This document shows, in pieces, positions 54,433 through 62,462 of a stretch of 64,000 nucleotides of DNA. Position 1 is the stretch's first letter; the number at the start of each line of letters is the position of its first letter. The notes under the pieces were generated by a model. It was given only the letters and a program-made list of their open reading frames with translations, was not told the DNA's origin and made no database searches. A program made the position numbers and the translations under genes. Source of the stretch: Streptomyces pseudovenezuelae (lineage in GTDB: Bacteria > Actinomycetota > Actinomycetes > Streptomycetales > Streptomycetaceae); the NCBI RefSeq assembly GCF_001513955.1, contig NZ_KQ948144.1, forward strand, positions 316,853-380,852, given 5' to 3'.

Positions 54433-55455
54433 TTGCGACAGACCCTGAGTAGGGGAATGGTCGCGGCCGCCGCCGCGACAAGCATTCTGTCCCTGTGCAG
54501 CAGCCCTGTCCTCGCCGACACGCACACGAGCGGGGTCGCCACGGATTCGGCCGGCGTCCTGTCCGGCGACAGTGTGGCGGCGCCGGCCGAGGTCCCCGTC
54601 AACGCCTGCGGCGACTCCGTCGACGCGGCCGCCGCGCTCAACCCGGCGTTCGGCAACTCCTGTGCCGTCAAACCGAGTGCGGGCAGACACGGCTCACGCA
54701 GCGCGCCGTACGGCGACGACGATTCGGGTTACGGCGATGACTCCGGGCAGGAGTCGGGCGGCGGCGGGTACGGCGACAGCCCCGGGCACGAGGAGGGCGG
54801 CGGCTACGGCGACCACACGCCTCCGCCGGGCGACCACCACACGCCTCCACCCGGTGGTCACCACACTCCGCCTCCCGGTGGGCATCACACGCCACCTCCG
54901 GGTGGTCACCACACGCCGCCTCCCGGTGGGCATCACACGCCACCTCCGGGTGGGGATCACACTCCGCCTCCGGGTGGGGATCACACTCCGCCTCCGGGTG
55001 GGGATCACACGCCGCCTCCGGGTGGGGATCACACGCCGCCTCCCGGTGGGCATCACACTCCGCCTCCGGGTGGGGATCACACGCCGCCTCCCGGCGACCA
55101 CACGCCACCTCCGGGTGGGGACCACACCCCGCCTCCCGGCGACCACACCCCGCCTCCGGGTGGGGACCACACCCCGCCCCCCGGCGACCACACGCCACCT
55201 CCGGGTGGGGATCACACGCCGCCGCCGGGTGATCACACGCCACCTCCCGGTGGGGACCACACCCCGCCTCCCGGCGACCACACGCCACCTCCCGGTGGGG
55301 ACCACACTCCGCCTCCCGGTGGCCACCACACGCCCCCGCCCCAGCTGCCCCACACCGGTGCCCAGGCCATGCTGGCCGCATCGGGGGCCAGCGCCGCGAT
55401 GATCGTGGGTGGGGTCGTCCTGTACCGCCGAGGCCGAGCGGCCTCCCGTCGATAG
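54433..55455 (+). CDS. Chaplin-like protein with His/Pro-rich repeat stalk and sortase signal
   Basis: The protein has 340 residues from TTG 54433 (MRQTLSRGMVAAAAATSILS), with AGGAAG upstream; ATG 54457 would cut the signal peptide and lacks good spacing. Cleavage is likely after VLA (28). Residues 39-78 are one chaplin domain with C59 and C77, but the core reads GDSVDAAAALNPAFG where amyloid-forming chaplins have GNTVNVIGALNPAFG. A Gly/Asp/Ser linker follows, then 23 HTPPP units (residues 127-304) joined by GG, GD or GH. LPHTG (305-309), a hydrophobic helix and a basic tail form a cell-wall sorting signal. Long chaplins normally have two chaplin domains. Confidence 0.9.
   Translation: MRQTLSRGMVAAAAATSILSLCSSPVLADTHTSGVATDSAGVLSGDSVAAPAEVPVNACGDSVDAAAALNPAFGNSCAVKPSAGRHGSRSAPYGDDDSGYGDDSGQESGGGGYGDSPGHEEGGGYGDHTPPPGDHHTPPPGGHHTPPPGGHHTPPPGGHHTPPPGGHHTPPPGGDHTPPPGGDHTPPPGGDHTPPPGGDHTPPPGGHHTPPPGGDHTPPPGDHTPPPGGDHTPPPGDHTPPPGGDHTPPPGDHTPPPGGDHTPPPGDHTPPPGGDHTPPPGDHTPPPGGDHTPPPGGHHTPPPQLPHTGAQAMLAASGASAAMIVGGVVLYRRGRAASRR
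54811..55344 (+). repeat. Coding tandem repeat, 23 HTPPP units
   Basis: The units are 24 or 21 bases (HTPPPGGD/H or HTPPPGD). Units 12-21 alternate strictly between the two lengths, forming five copies of a 45-base, 15-residue higher-order repeat (DHTPPPGDHTPPPGG). Units 2-6 and 11 use HH junctions; others use DH. Wobble positions differ between units, so the array is not a very recent expansion throughout. Confidence 0.93.
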
Positions 55456-55460
55456 TGCGC

Positions 55461-55491
55461 CGGGTGCCGGACCGTGAACGTCCGGCACCCG
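55461..55491. terminator. Bidirectional terminator hairpin
   Basis: CGGGTGCCGGAC (55461-55472) and GTCCGGCACCCG (55480-55491) form a perfect 12-base stem with a 7-base loop. It lies between the chaplin-like gene and the convergent flavoprotein gene. Confidence 0.85.
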
Positions 55492-55510
55492 CGGCACGAA
55501 CCCCCCGGCG

Positions 55511-56797
55511 TCAGCCGCGCGCGCTCGCCGGTGCCCCGCTGCGCCCCCGCCTCCCCGGCGCCGGCACCACTGCTCCCACGTCCCCCACCCGCAGCCGGCG
55601 CCGCACCCCTCGTACCAAGGTCTCCGCCGTGTAGGCCGCCCCGTGCACGAATCGCATCGCCGGGCCGAAGCCCGGGGCGGTGATCAGACCGGCCAGGAAG
55701 AGGCCGGGGTGGGAGGACTCGAAGGCGGAGCTCACCCCGGGTGAACCGGCCGCGGTGCTCGTGAGGGCGGTGCGCAGCTCGGGGGCGAGGAGCGTCAGAC
55801 GGTCAGCGGTGGCCGTGAAGCCCGTGGCCGCGATGACGTGGTCGGTTTCCAGGGGCGCGAGAGCTCCAGGCCCGGCGGCACCGGTCCGGTGCACCACCTC
55901 CAGCCGCACCCCGGCCCCGTCCCGCACCGATCGTGCCGCCGCGACCTCGTGACCGGGCAGGACCTCCACCGCCTCCTCGACCCGGTCCCTCACCCACCAC
56001 GCGCCCGCCGGGCCGAGTGCCGTCGCGGCGACGCGGGTCCGGGCCGACTCCGGCAGGCGACGGAAGAGGCCGGGGCGTTCGGCGTAGAACCAGTTGCGCC
56101 AGCCGCAGCCCAGGCCGCTGTGCGGGGCGCGGGCCGACTGCCACCAAGGGCGTTCCCACGGCGGTGGTACGTCGTTCCAGGACAGGTGGCCGGCGCGCAC
56201 CAACACCCTTACCCGCGTGCCCTGTTCGGCCAGCAGTGCCGCGGTCTCCAGGGCCGCCTGGCCGCCGCCGACGACGGTCACGTCCCGGCCGCGGAAGCGG
56301 GAGAGGTCACTGTGGTGGCTGCTGTGCGAGACGAGGGACGCGGGCAGGCCGCGCAGGGCGGACGGGATCTCGACGAAGGGGATCACGCCGACCGCCAGGG
56401 CGACCGTACGGGCGTGCACGGACTGCCCGTCCTCCGTGATCGCCTCGAAGCCGCCGGGGCAGGGGGTCACCCGGGTCACCGTGCGCTCGTCGACCTCGGG
56501 CACGCTGTTGCGCGCGAACCACAGGCCGTACTCGGCGAACGTCTCCACCGGGATCGGCTCCCCGTGCCGGGCGGACAGCCGCTGCTGCGCGCAGTACCTG
56601 TCCAGCTGCCAACGGCCCTGCGGGTCGGAGAGGTTGGAGGCCCAGGGCTCCGACTTGAGGAACATGCCGCGGGGCATGTGGTCGCGCCAGGACGCCATGG
56701 GCCGGCCGAAGACGCGCAGTCTCAGCCCGGCGGCCGCGGCGTGGGACGCGATGGACAGGCCGTAGGGCCCGGCGCCCACCACCAGCAGGTCGTACAT
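55511..56797 (-). CDS. FAD/NAD(P)-binding oxidoreductase (flavin monooxygenase-like)
   Basis: The protein has 428 residues from ATG 56797, overlapping the ATP-grasp stop by one base. It has an FAD-binding N-terminus (LLVVGAGPYGLSIASHAAAA) and an NADPH-binding motif in the middle (VTVVGGGQAALETAALLAEQ). FARNSVPEVDE, VIAATGFTATADRL and PGLFLAGLIT follow the pattern of class B monooxygenases or ornithine/lysine N-hydroxylase relatives. The coupling to an ATP-grasp enzyme suggests a two-step modification of an amino acid or sugar; the substrate is unknown. Confidence 0.88.
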   Translation of the reverse strand: MYDLLVVGAGPYGLSIASHAAAAGLRLRVFGRPMASWRDHMPRGMFLKSEPWASNLSDPQGRWQLDRYCAQQRLSARHGEPIPVETFAEYGLWFARNSVPEVDERTVTRVTPCPGGFEAITEDGQSVHARTVALAVGVIPFVEIPSALRGLPASLVSHSSHHSDLSRFRGRDVTVVGGGQAALETAALLAEQGTRVRVLVRAGHLSWNDVPPPWERPWWQSARAPHSGLGCGWRNWFYAERPGLFRRLPESARTRVAATALGPAGAWWVRDRVEEAVEVLPGHEVAAARSVRDGAGVRLEVVHRTGAAGPGALAPLETDHVIAATGFTATADRLTLLAPELRTALTSTAAGSPGVSSAFESSHPGLFLAGLITAPGFGPAMRFVHGAAYTAETLVRGVRRRLRVGDVGAVVPAPGRRGRSGAPASARG

Positions 56798-58095
56798 CAG
56801 CAACTGCTCGCCTTCTCGTCGCAGACGTCCTCGGAGACGTCCTCGGAGACGTTCTCGCGGACGTCGTCGGACAGGTCGTGGGGCAACTCGGTGGGGGAGG
56901 CGGCCGGTACCGCCGCTCGTACGCGGTCCAGGAGCCGGCCCGACACATGACGCGCCCACAGGCCCCACAGCGCCCGCCCGGGTCCGCGGTCGTCCCGCGC
57001 GTTCCAGGCCAGTTCGCGGCCGGCCGGAGGGACGGGCCGCAGCGCGGTCAGCGGCGCGTAGTTCTCCACCACGAACTCCCGCCCCGGCAGCGGCACCCCG
57101 TCCGGCAGCGGCCGGTGGGTCAGGTCGAGGTGCAGGGCGCGTACGACGTCCAGCCCGGCGGAGTCGGTGAAGAGCCGGAACTGCGCTCCGGGGCGCGGGT
57201 TGAAGTCGAGCAGGTGATAGCGGCCCGTCGCGCCGCAGCGGCGGAAGTCGAGGTCGAAGATGCCGCGGTAGCCCAGCTCGCCCGCCAGCCGCTCGGCGAG
57301 CAGCTGCACCTGCGGGTTGGGGGCCCAGCGGCCCACCGCCGTCAGTCCGGCGCCGCGCGGCCAGGCCCGTGTCTTGACGCCGGGACCGCCGCCGCACACG
57401 GCCCCGGAACGGTCGGCGTACCCGTGGAAGAACCAGTCCCGGTCCGGGCCCGGCGGCAGGAAGGCCTGGAGCAGCAGCCGACTGCCCGCCTCCCCGGTCC
57501 GCAGGTACAGGTCCCGCGCCTCCTGCGCCGAGCGGACCACGGTGGTGCTGCGCAGCCCGGTCCCCGGGGGCAGGAGCCAGGGCCTGCTCCACTTGGCGAT
57601 CACCGGGAGCCCCAGCCCGCGGGCGGCGCTCGCGGCGTGCTCCGCGCTCTCCGGGATGACCGTCTCGGGATGGGGAACGCCCGCCGCCGCGCACACCTCG
57701 GCCAGTTCCGCCTTGTCGGCCACGCGTTCGGGCAGGGCGCCCGGCTGCTGGGGCAGCAGGTAGGCGGGGGCCAGTTCCTCGCGCAGCCGGCCCACCGCGA
57801 TGCCGCTCGCGTCGTCCATCGGGATCAGCACGGCCGGACGCGCGACGCCGTTCGCGATCCGGCGCAGTGCGACAGCGATGTCACCGAGGGAGGCGCCGGG
57901 CGGCGGCGGGGGATGGATCTGGCGCACGAAGCGGGAGGTCCGTACGGGACTTCCGGTGGAGTCCGCGACGAGATGGACCTGGACCCCCGCCCTGCCGAGT
58001 GAGCGGACGGCCCCCAGCGTTCCGTGGTGAAAGGGATTGCGGTCGATCCGCAGCAGGACGGCGGGGACTCGGGTGTCGAGCAGCGACACGGGCAT
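56797..58095 (-). CDS. ATP-grasp family ligase
   Basis: The 432-residue protein has an ATP-grasp fold. A Rossmann-like opening (VPAVLLRIDRNPFHHGTLGA) precedes VIAKWSRPW (nucleotide-binding lysine region), YRGIFDLDFRRCGATGRYHL and LLDFNPRPGAQFRLF, where the Asp and Asn are metal ligands. Relatives are carboxylate-amine ligases, including some that act on polysaccharide or peptide acceptors. The C-terminus after residue ~415 is an acidic repeat encoded by four 12-base units. It is divergent from the GH26-like gene and coupled to the flavoprotein gene. Confidence 0.85.
   Translation of the reverse strand: MPVSLLDTRVPAVLLRIDRNPFHHGTLGAVRSLGRAGVQVHLVADSTGSPVRTSRFVRQIHPPPPPGASLGDIAVALRRIANGVARPAVLIPMDDASGIAVGRLREELAPAYLLPQQPGALPERVADKAELAEVCAAAGVPHPETVIPESAEHAASAARGLGLPVIAKWSRPWLLPPGTGLRSTTVVRSAQEARDLYLRTGEAGSRLLLQAFLPPGPDRDWFFHGYADRSGAVCGGGPGVKTRAWPRGAGLTAVGRWAPNPQVQLLAERLAGELGYRGIFDLDFRRCGATGRYHLLDFNPRPGAQFRLFTDSAGLDVVRALHLDLTHRPLPDGVPLPGREFVVENYAPLTALRPVPPAGRELAWNARDDRGPGRALWGLWARHVSGRLLDRVRAAVPAASPTELPHDLSDDVRENVSEDVSEDVCDEKASSC
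56824..56871. repeat. Four 12-base tandem units in the ATP-grasp C-terminus
   Basis: Units of the form GACGTCCTCGGA are repeated four times with few changes, encoding an SEDV-like repeat (VRENVSEDVSEDVCDE) at the end of the ATP-grasp protein. The number of units could vary by slippage without shifting the frame. Confidence 0.85.
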
Positions 58096-58211
58096 TTCCT
58101 TCGGGTGGTTTCACTCGGGCGGGCGATCGGTGCACTCGAAAGCCGTAACCACGGTGGCGTTGGTCATATTGATGTGACTGAGTGTCAGTTATCGGAGAGA
58201 AAGGAGCAGGC

Positions 58212-59546
58212 ATGTCCTCACAGCAGCGAGGGGCCCGTTCCCGACGACTGGCCGTCACCACGGCGGCGGTCGCCGCGTCGGTCGTCGCGTCGGTCGTCCT
58301 GGCGTCGGGAACGGGTTTCGCCGCGGGGACGGCGCGGGTCGCCGATCCTCCCGCTCCGACACCCACGGTCGCCCCGCCGGTCCCGGTGCCGGCGGTCACC
58401 CCGCCGATGCCGACGATCCCGCCGGTCCCGCAGCCGCCGACCCCGCCGGTGTTGACCGGGTCCGCCTTCGGCGCCTACCTCGACTACGGTCCCCGCGGCG
58501 TGGCCCGCATCGCCGAGCTCAGTCACTGGCTGGGCGGTGCCGAGCTGCGCGTCGGGCACACCTATCTGCCCGGTGACCGCTGGACCAACATCGAGGGCCG
58601 GCACGGCTTCCTCGACGTGTGGGCGGACTGGCGTACCCGGCAGGCCGACCGGATGCTGGTCCTCAACGTGCCCATGATGGAGCGCAACGAGGAGAACGTC
58701 TCCGACGCCGAGGTGCGGCAGCTGCTGCGCCGGGGCGTCGCCGGCGAGTTCGACCGGCACTTCCGCGCGCTCGCCGAGCGGCTGGTCGAGCTGAAGGTGC
58801 CGGACACCGTCGTCGTCCTCGGCTGGGAGATGAACGGCACCACGTACACCCACCGCTGCGGCCCCGACCCCGAGGCGTGGAAGACGTACTGGAAGCGGAT
58901 CGTCACCACGATGCGCGCGGTGCCGGGCCAGAAGTTCCGCTTCGACTTCGCCCCGAGCCGCGGCCGGGACGCCGTTCCCTGGACGCAGTGCTACCCCGGG
59001 GACGACACGGTCGACATCATCGGAATGGACTCGTACGACCAGCCCAGCGGACTGTCGTTCGAGCAGCAGGTGAAAGAGCCGTACGGCCTCCAGGCCCAGG
59101 TGGACTTCGCGAAGGCGCACGGAAAGGCCATCTCCTATCCGGAATGGGGGCTCTTCCGCAACGGTGACAATTCCGCGTACATGCGGGGCATGCTCGCGTG
59201 GATGGACGCGCACAAGCCGCTGTACAACACGCTGACGGACTACTGTCCGCACGGTGTCTGGCAGTGCGCCGACAACCCCATGTCCTCGCAGGTCTACCGG
59301 TCCGTGCTCTTCGGCCGCACCGAGGGCCCGACCCCGGAGCCGACCAAGCCCGGCGGGACCACCCCACCGACGACCCCGGCCACACCGACGCCTCCGGTCA
59401 CCCCGACGGTCCCGGCGACTCCCACCGCACCGGTCACGCCCGTGCCCCCGACCAACTGCTCGCCGCTGCAACTGGGCGACTGGGTGGAGTACTGGCTCGG
59501 CGGGAAGCTGTGCCTGCGCTTCGACTGGTGGTCGCGCAGCCGGTGA
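58212..59546 (+). CDS. Secreted GH26-like glycoside hydrolase with Pro/Thr linkers
   Basis: The protein has 444 residues from ATG 58212 after AAAGGAG. The signal peptide ends near GFAAG. A Pro-rich linker (to about residue 88) leads to a TIM-barrel domain like GH26 beta-mannanase or exopolysaccharide hydrolases: the acid/base Glu in GWEMNG (E206) and the nucleophile Glu in ISYPEWGLF (E311). A second Pro/Thr linker precedes a short C-terminal piece with two Cys (NCSPLQLGDWVEYWLGGKLC). Its place beside an exopolysaccharide operon suggests it trims or releases that polymer. It is convergent with the FemAB-like gene. Confidence 0.88.
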   Translation: MSSQQRGARSRRLAVTTAAVAASVVASVVLASGTGFAAGTARVADPPAPTPTVAPPVPVPAVTPPMPTIPPVPQPPTPPVLTGSAFGAYLDYGPRGVARIAELSHWLGGAELRVGHTYLPGDRWTNIEGRHGFLDVWADWRTRQADRMLVLNVPMMERNEENVSDAEVRQLLRRGVAGEFDRHFRALAERLVELKVPDTVVVLGWEMNGTTYTHRCGPDPEAWKTYWKRIVTTMRAVPGQKFRFDFAPSRGRDAVPWTQCYPGDDTVDIIGMDSYDQPSGLSFEQQVKEPYGLQAQVDFAKAHGKAISYPEWGLFRNGDNSAYMRGMLAWMDAHKPLYNTLTDYCPHGVWQCADNPMSSQVYRSVLFGRTEGPTPEPTKPGGTTPPTTPATPTPPVTPTVPATPTAPVTPVPPTNCSPLQLGDWVEYWLGGKLCLRFDWWSRSR

Positions 59547-59568
59547 ACCCCAGGCGGCGGCGGGTCGG

Positions 59569-60666
59569 TCACGGCCCGTCGCCACCGCGCTCCCTCCACC
59601 GTCGCAGCAGTTCCTTGCCCCGCCGCCGGGCGGCCACGTCGCACAGCGTCGCCGACAGCAGCGGGGCGGTGCGCCGCCGGGCCAGCAACAGCCGCTGGTT
59701 GACGACCGGTTCGGGACGCCAGTGATGCTTGTAGGGCTCGTTGCCGCGCAGCAGGCTCAGCGTGCCGCGTCCGCCGGTACGGGTGTGCTCGGCACACGCG
59801 TCCAGCAGCATCACCGCCACGTCCGCCTTGCACTCCCGCAGCCGCGGGTGGGCGCCGTACAGATAGCCGCCCGCCAGTCGTCGCGACAGCAGCGTCAGGT
59901 CGACCGCCACCACGTCCTCGCCGAGGCGGAACTCGGTGACCACGGCGTCCCCCGAGCGCACCATCGGCCCGACCGACCGCACCAGGTGGTCGCAGAACCG
60001 CGGCCGCAGATGCTCCGACGTCACCTTCCGCCCGGCCCACTGGAGCCGGTGCAGCTCCAGCAGCCGCCGGAGCGCGGTGTCGACCTCCTCCGGCCGCACC
60101 ACCTGGCGCTCGACGCCGAGCGCGGTCAGCTTGCGCAGCTTGGCCCGCACCCGCTGCGCCTTCGCCGAGGGCAGCCGGGCGACCAGTTCGTCCATCGGCA
60201 CGGCGGGCAGCTCCAGGCACAGCGAGTCGCTGACCCGGCTGCGCGGGCCGTGCCAGCGGTCGTAGATCCGCTCGGCCGCGCCCCCGGGCCGTACCTCGCG
60301 GAAGTCGATCAGTGCCGTGCGGGCCACCGAGGCGAGCCCCTCGGTGAGCGCGGTGACCGCCTCCTCGCCGCGCTCGTCGTCCAGCAGCACGTCCCCGTAG
60401 TCGGAGATCGCACCGCCGAGCGGCACCAGCGTCGGCACCGGACGGCGTACCCGCATCAGCGGCGCGGCGGCGACGAGTTCGCGGCCGTCGCGGACCAGCA
60501 GCAGCCGCAACCGGCCGCGGCTGCCGTAGGACAGCCACCACGAGTGCAGCCAGGCGTGGCTCTGGAAGGGGGTCGCCGCCGCGCACCTGCCGTACAACTG
60601 GTCCCAGTCCGGGGCGAGTTCGGCGAACGCGGTGTCGTCGGTGACGAGTTCTACGGTGTACTTCAC
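59569..60666 (-). CDS. FemAB/BioF2-like GNAT-fold acyltransferase
   Basis: The protein has 365 residues from GTG 60666, overlapping the Wzz-like stop as GTGA. It has the double GNAT fold of the CelD/BioF2-like family: TPFQSHAWLHSWWLSYGSRG near the N-terminus, RRLLELHRLQWAGRK in the middle, and AVDLTLLSRRLAGGYLYGAH then SLLRGNEPYKHHW near the C-terminus. Members of this family often sit in exopolysaccharide clusters and are thought to acylate sugar units. It is the last gene of the operon. Confidence 0.87.
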   Translation of the reverse strand: MKYTVELVTDDTAFAELAPDWDQLYGRCAAATPFQSHAWLHSWWLSYGSRGRLRLLLVRDGRELVAAAPLMRVRRPVPTLVPLGGAISDYGDVLLDDERGEEAVTALTEGLASVARTALIDFREVRPGGAAERIYDRWHGPRSRVSDSLCLELPAVPMDELVARLPSAKAQRVRAKLRKLTALGVERQVVRPEEVDTALRRLLELHRLQWAGRKVTSEHLRPRFCDHLVRSVGPMVRSGDAVVTEFRLGEDVVAVDLTLLSRRLAGGYLYGAHPRLRECKADVAVMLLDACAEHTRTGGRGTLSLLRGNEPYKHHWRPEPVVNQRLLLARRRTAPLLSATLCDVAARRRGKELLRRWRERGGDGP

Positions 60667-61319
60667 AGCTGCCCGTGGACATCGGCGGCGGTGGCCGGGC
60701 TCGGCACCGACGGTGGCCGCAGCTGTTCCCCGGCGGCCCGCCGGGGCCGGACCAGCAGCACCAGCCCGCCGAGCAGACCGCCCGCGCTCGCCCCCACCAG
60801 ACCCGTGACCGCCGCGGACGCCGAGGACGGTCCTGCCGGACGGGTGGCGCGGGCGAACTGCCTCAGCTCGACGTGGGTGTCGGCCCGGGAGTCGTTCGCG
60901 TGCCGGGTCAGCGCGCGCGAGACGGCGTTGGCCATGTCGGCGGCGAGGTCCGGGCGCGAGGAGGTCGCCGTGATCGCGACCATCGGCGCGTCCGGCGAGG
61001 TCGCCGTCTGCACGCTCGACTCCAGCGTCGTCACCGGCACGCCCGCCCACACCTGCGCGTCCCCGAGCACCGCGAGCTGCGGGGCGACCCTGCCGTAGGC
61101 CTGTGCGAAGCCCAGCGCGGTCGCGGCGTCGGACCGGTCTGTCGGTACCGCGACGACATAGCTGGTGGCCGTGTACGTCGGCGTCCTGACCAGCCCGTAC
61201 GTGCCGCCGAGCAGCCCGCCGGCGAGGACGCCGGCCGCGAGCAGGGACCAGGCAGGCAGCGACCTGGCGCGGGTGAGGGCGGGGGAGGAGCGGTGCGGGC
61301 CGGTGGGATTCTCGGTCAT
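60663..61319 (-). CDS. Wzz-like polysaccharide co-polymerase
   Basis: The protein has 218 residues from ATG 61319, overlapping the glycosyltransferase stop as ATGA. Two transmembrane helices flank an extracytoplasmic domain: helix 1 at about 22-43 (PAWSLLAAGVLAGGLLGGTY) and helix 2 at about 168-188 (AAVTGLVGASAGGLLGGLVL). YTATSYVVAVPTD after helix 1 is typical of chain-length determinant proteins. There is no attached tyrosine kinase domain. It probably sets polymer length or helps export in the exopolysaccharide pathway. Confidence 0.85.
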   Translation of the reverse strand: MTENPTGPHRSSPALTRARSLPAWSLLAAGVLAGGLLGGTYGLVRTPTYTATSYVVAVPTDRSDAATALGFAQAYGRVAPQLAVLGDAQVWAGVPVTTLESSVQTATSPDAPMVAITATSSRPDLAADMANAVSRALTRHANDSRADTHVELRQFARATRPAGPSSASAAVTGLVGASAGGLLGGLVLLVRPRRAAGEQLRPPSVPSPATAADVHGQL

Positions 61320-62461
61320 GAGGAACTGACTCCGTGAGGTGACGAGGGCGAGGAGTGGGCGGCCGCGTAGACGTCCATGAGCCGCGCGGCACTGCGGGCG
61401 ATGCTGTAGTGGTGGGCGGCGTCGGGCGCGGTGCGCGCGAGGGGGCCCTCGGCGCGGGCCGCCACCAGTGCCCGGGCGAACGCGTCGGGGCCCCCGGTGA
61501 CGCGGCGCGCGGCCGGCGCGGAGTGCGGGGGCAGGTCCTCGACCGCCGGACAGGCGGCGTAGCGGACCGGCAGCCCGGCGGCGAGGGCCTCCACGACGGC
61601 CAGTCCGAACGCCTCCTCGGGGCACGGCGAGGCGAGCAGATCCATCGCGGCGGTGAGCGACGGCAGGTCGGGGCCGGGGGAGCCGTCGGGCACGCAGGGG
61701 CGTTCGCCGGTGAACAGCACGCGGTCCGCCACCCCGGCCGCGTGCGCGGTGCGCCGCAGGACGTGCTCCTCGGGCCCGCCGCCGACCAGCAACAGCCAGT
61801 AGTGGTCGGGGAGCTGGGCGAGGGCGTGGATGAGCACGTCGAACCGCTTGGCCGCCGTCAGCCGGCCGATGCCGCCGACGACGTACGCGGTCTCCGGCAG
61901 TCCGAGGCGCTGGCGGGTGCGCAGCCGCTGGGCCGGGTCGAAGCGGAAGCGGGCCAGGTCGATGCCGTTCGGGACGACCGAGATCCGCGGGGCGGGCACC
62001 CCCCAGCGCCTGAGCCGGTCGGCGACGGTGGGGGAGACGGCGACGGTGGCACGGCCGAGCCGTTCACTGGCCAGGTACAGCGCCCGTACCCCCGGGGTGA
62101 GCCTGCGCCCCTCCATCTGCGAGTCACCGAGGGAGTGTTCGGTGGCCACCACCGCCCGGACGCCCGCGAGGCGCGCGGCGAGCCGGCCGTAGACACAGGC
62201 CCGGTAGAGGTGGGTGTGCACGAGGTCGTAGTGGCCCCGGCGGATGAGCCGGACCAGCCGGGGCAGCGCGGCCAGGTCACGGTTGCCGGCCATGCCGAGG
62301 TGCGTGACCCGCACCCCGTCCGCGACGAGCCCGTCGGCGACCGCGCCCGGGTTGGTGAGCGTCACGACCTCGCAGTCGACCGGCAGGTGGCGCAGCAGGA
62401 GCCGCAGTTGCTGCTCGGCGCCGCCGACGCCGAGGCCGGTGATGATGTGCAGGGCCCGCAT
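61316..62461 (-). CDS. GT4-family glycosyltransferase
   Basis: The 381-residue GT-B enzyme has N-terminal LHIITGLGVGGAEQQLRLLL, acceptor-side HTHLYRACVYGRLAARLAG, and a C-terminal nucleotide-sugar domain with VPNGIDLARF, IGRLTAAKRFDVLI and PCPEEAFGLAVVEALAAGLP (the EX7E motif). It transfers a sugar to a lipid-linked or growing polysaccharide at the membrane. It follows the deacetylase gene by one base and overlaps the Wzz-like gene. Confidence 0.92.
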   Translation of the reverse strand: MRALHIITGLGVGGAEQQLRLLLRHLPVDCEVVTLTNPGAVADGLVADGVRVTHLGMAGNRDLAALPRLVRLIRRGHYDLVHTHLYRACVYGRLAARLAGVRAVVATEHSLGDSQMEGRRLTPGVRALYLASERLGRATVAVSPTVADRLRRWGVPAPRISVVPNGIDLARFRFDPAQRLRTRQRLGLPETAYVVGGIGRLTAAKRFDVLIHALAQLPDHYWLLLVGGGPEEHVLRRTAHAAGVADRVLFTGERPCVPDGSPGPDLPSLTAAMDLLASPCPEEAFGLAVVEALAAGLPVRYAACPAVEDLPPHSAPAARRVTGGPDAFARALVAARAEGPLARTAPDAAHHYSIARSAARLMDVYAAAHSSPSSPHGVSSS

Positions 62462-62462
62462 G

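Noticed and set aside
54811..55344. Regular short repeats that could be mistaken for a CRISPR array
   Set aside because: The repeats are contiguous 21/24-base coding units without spacers, in frame with a chaplin-like protein, and no cas genes are present.
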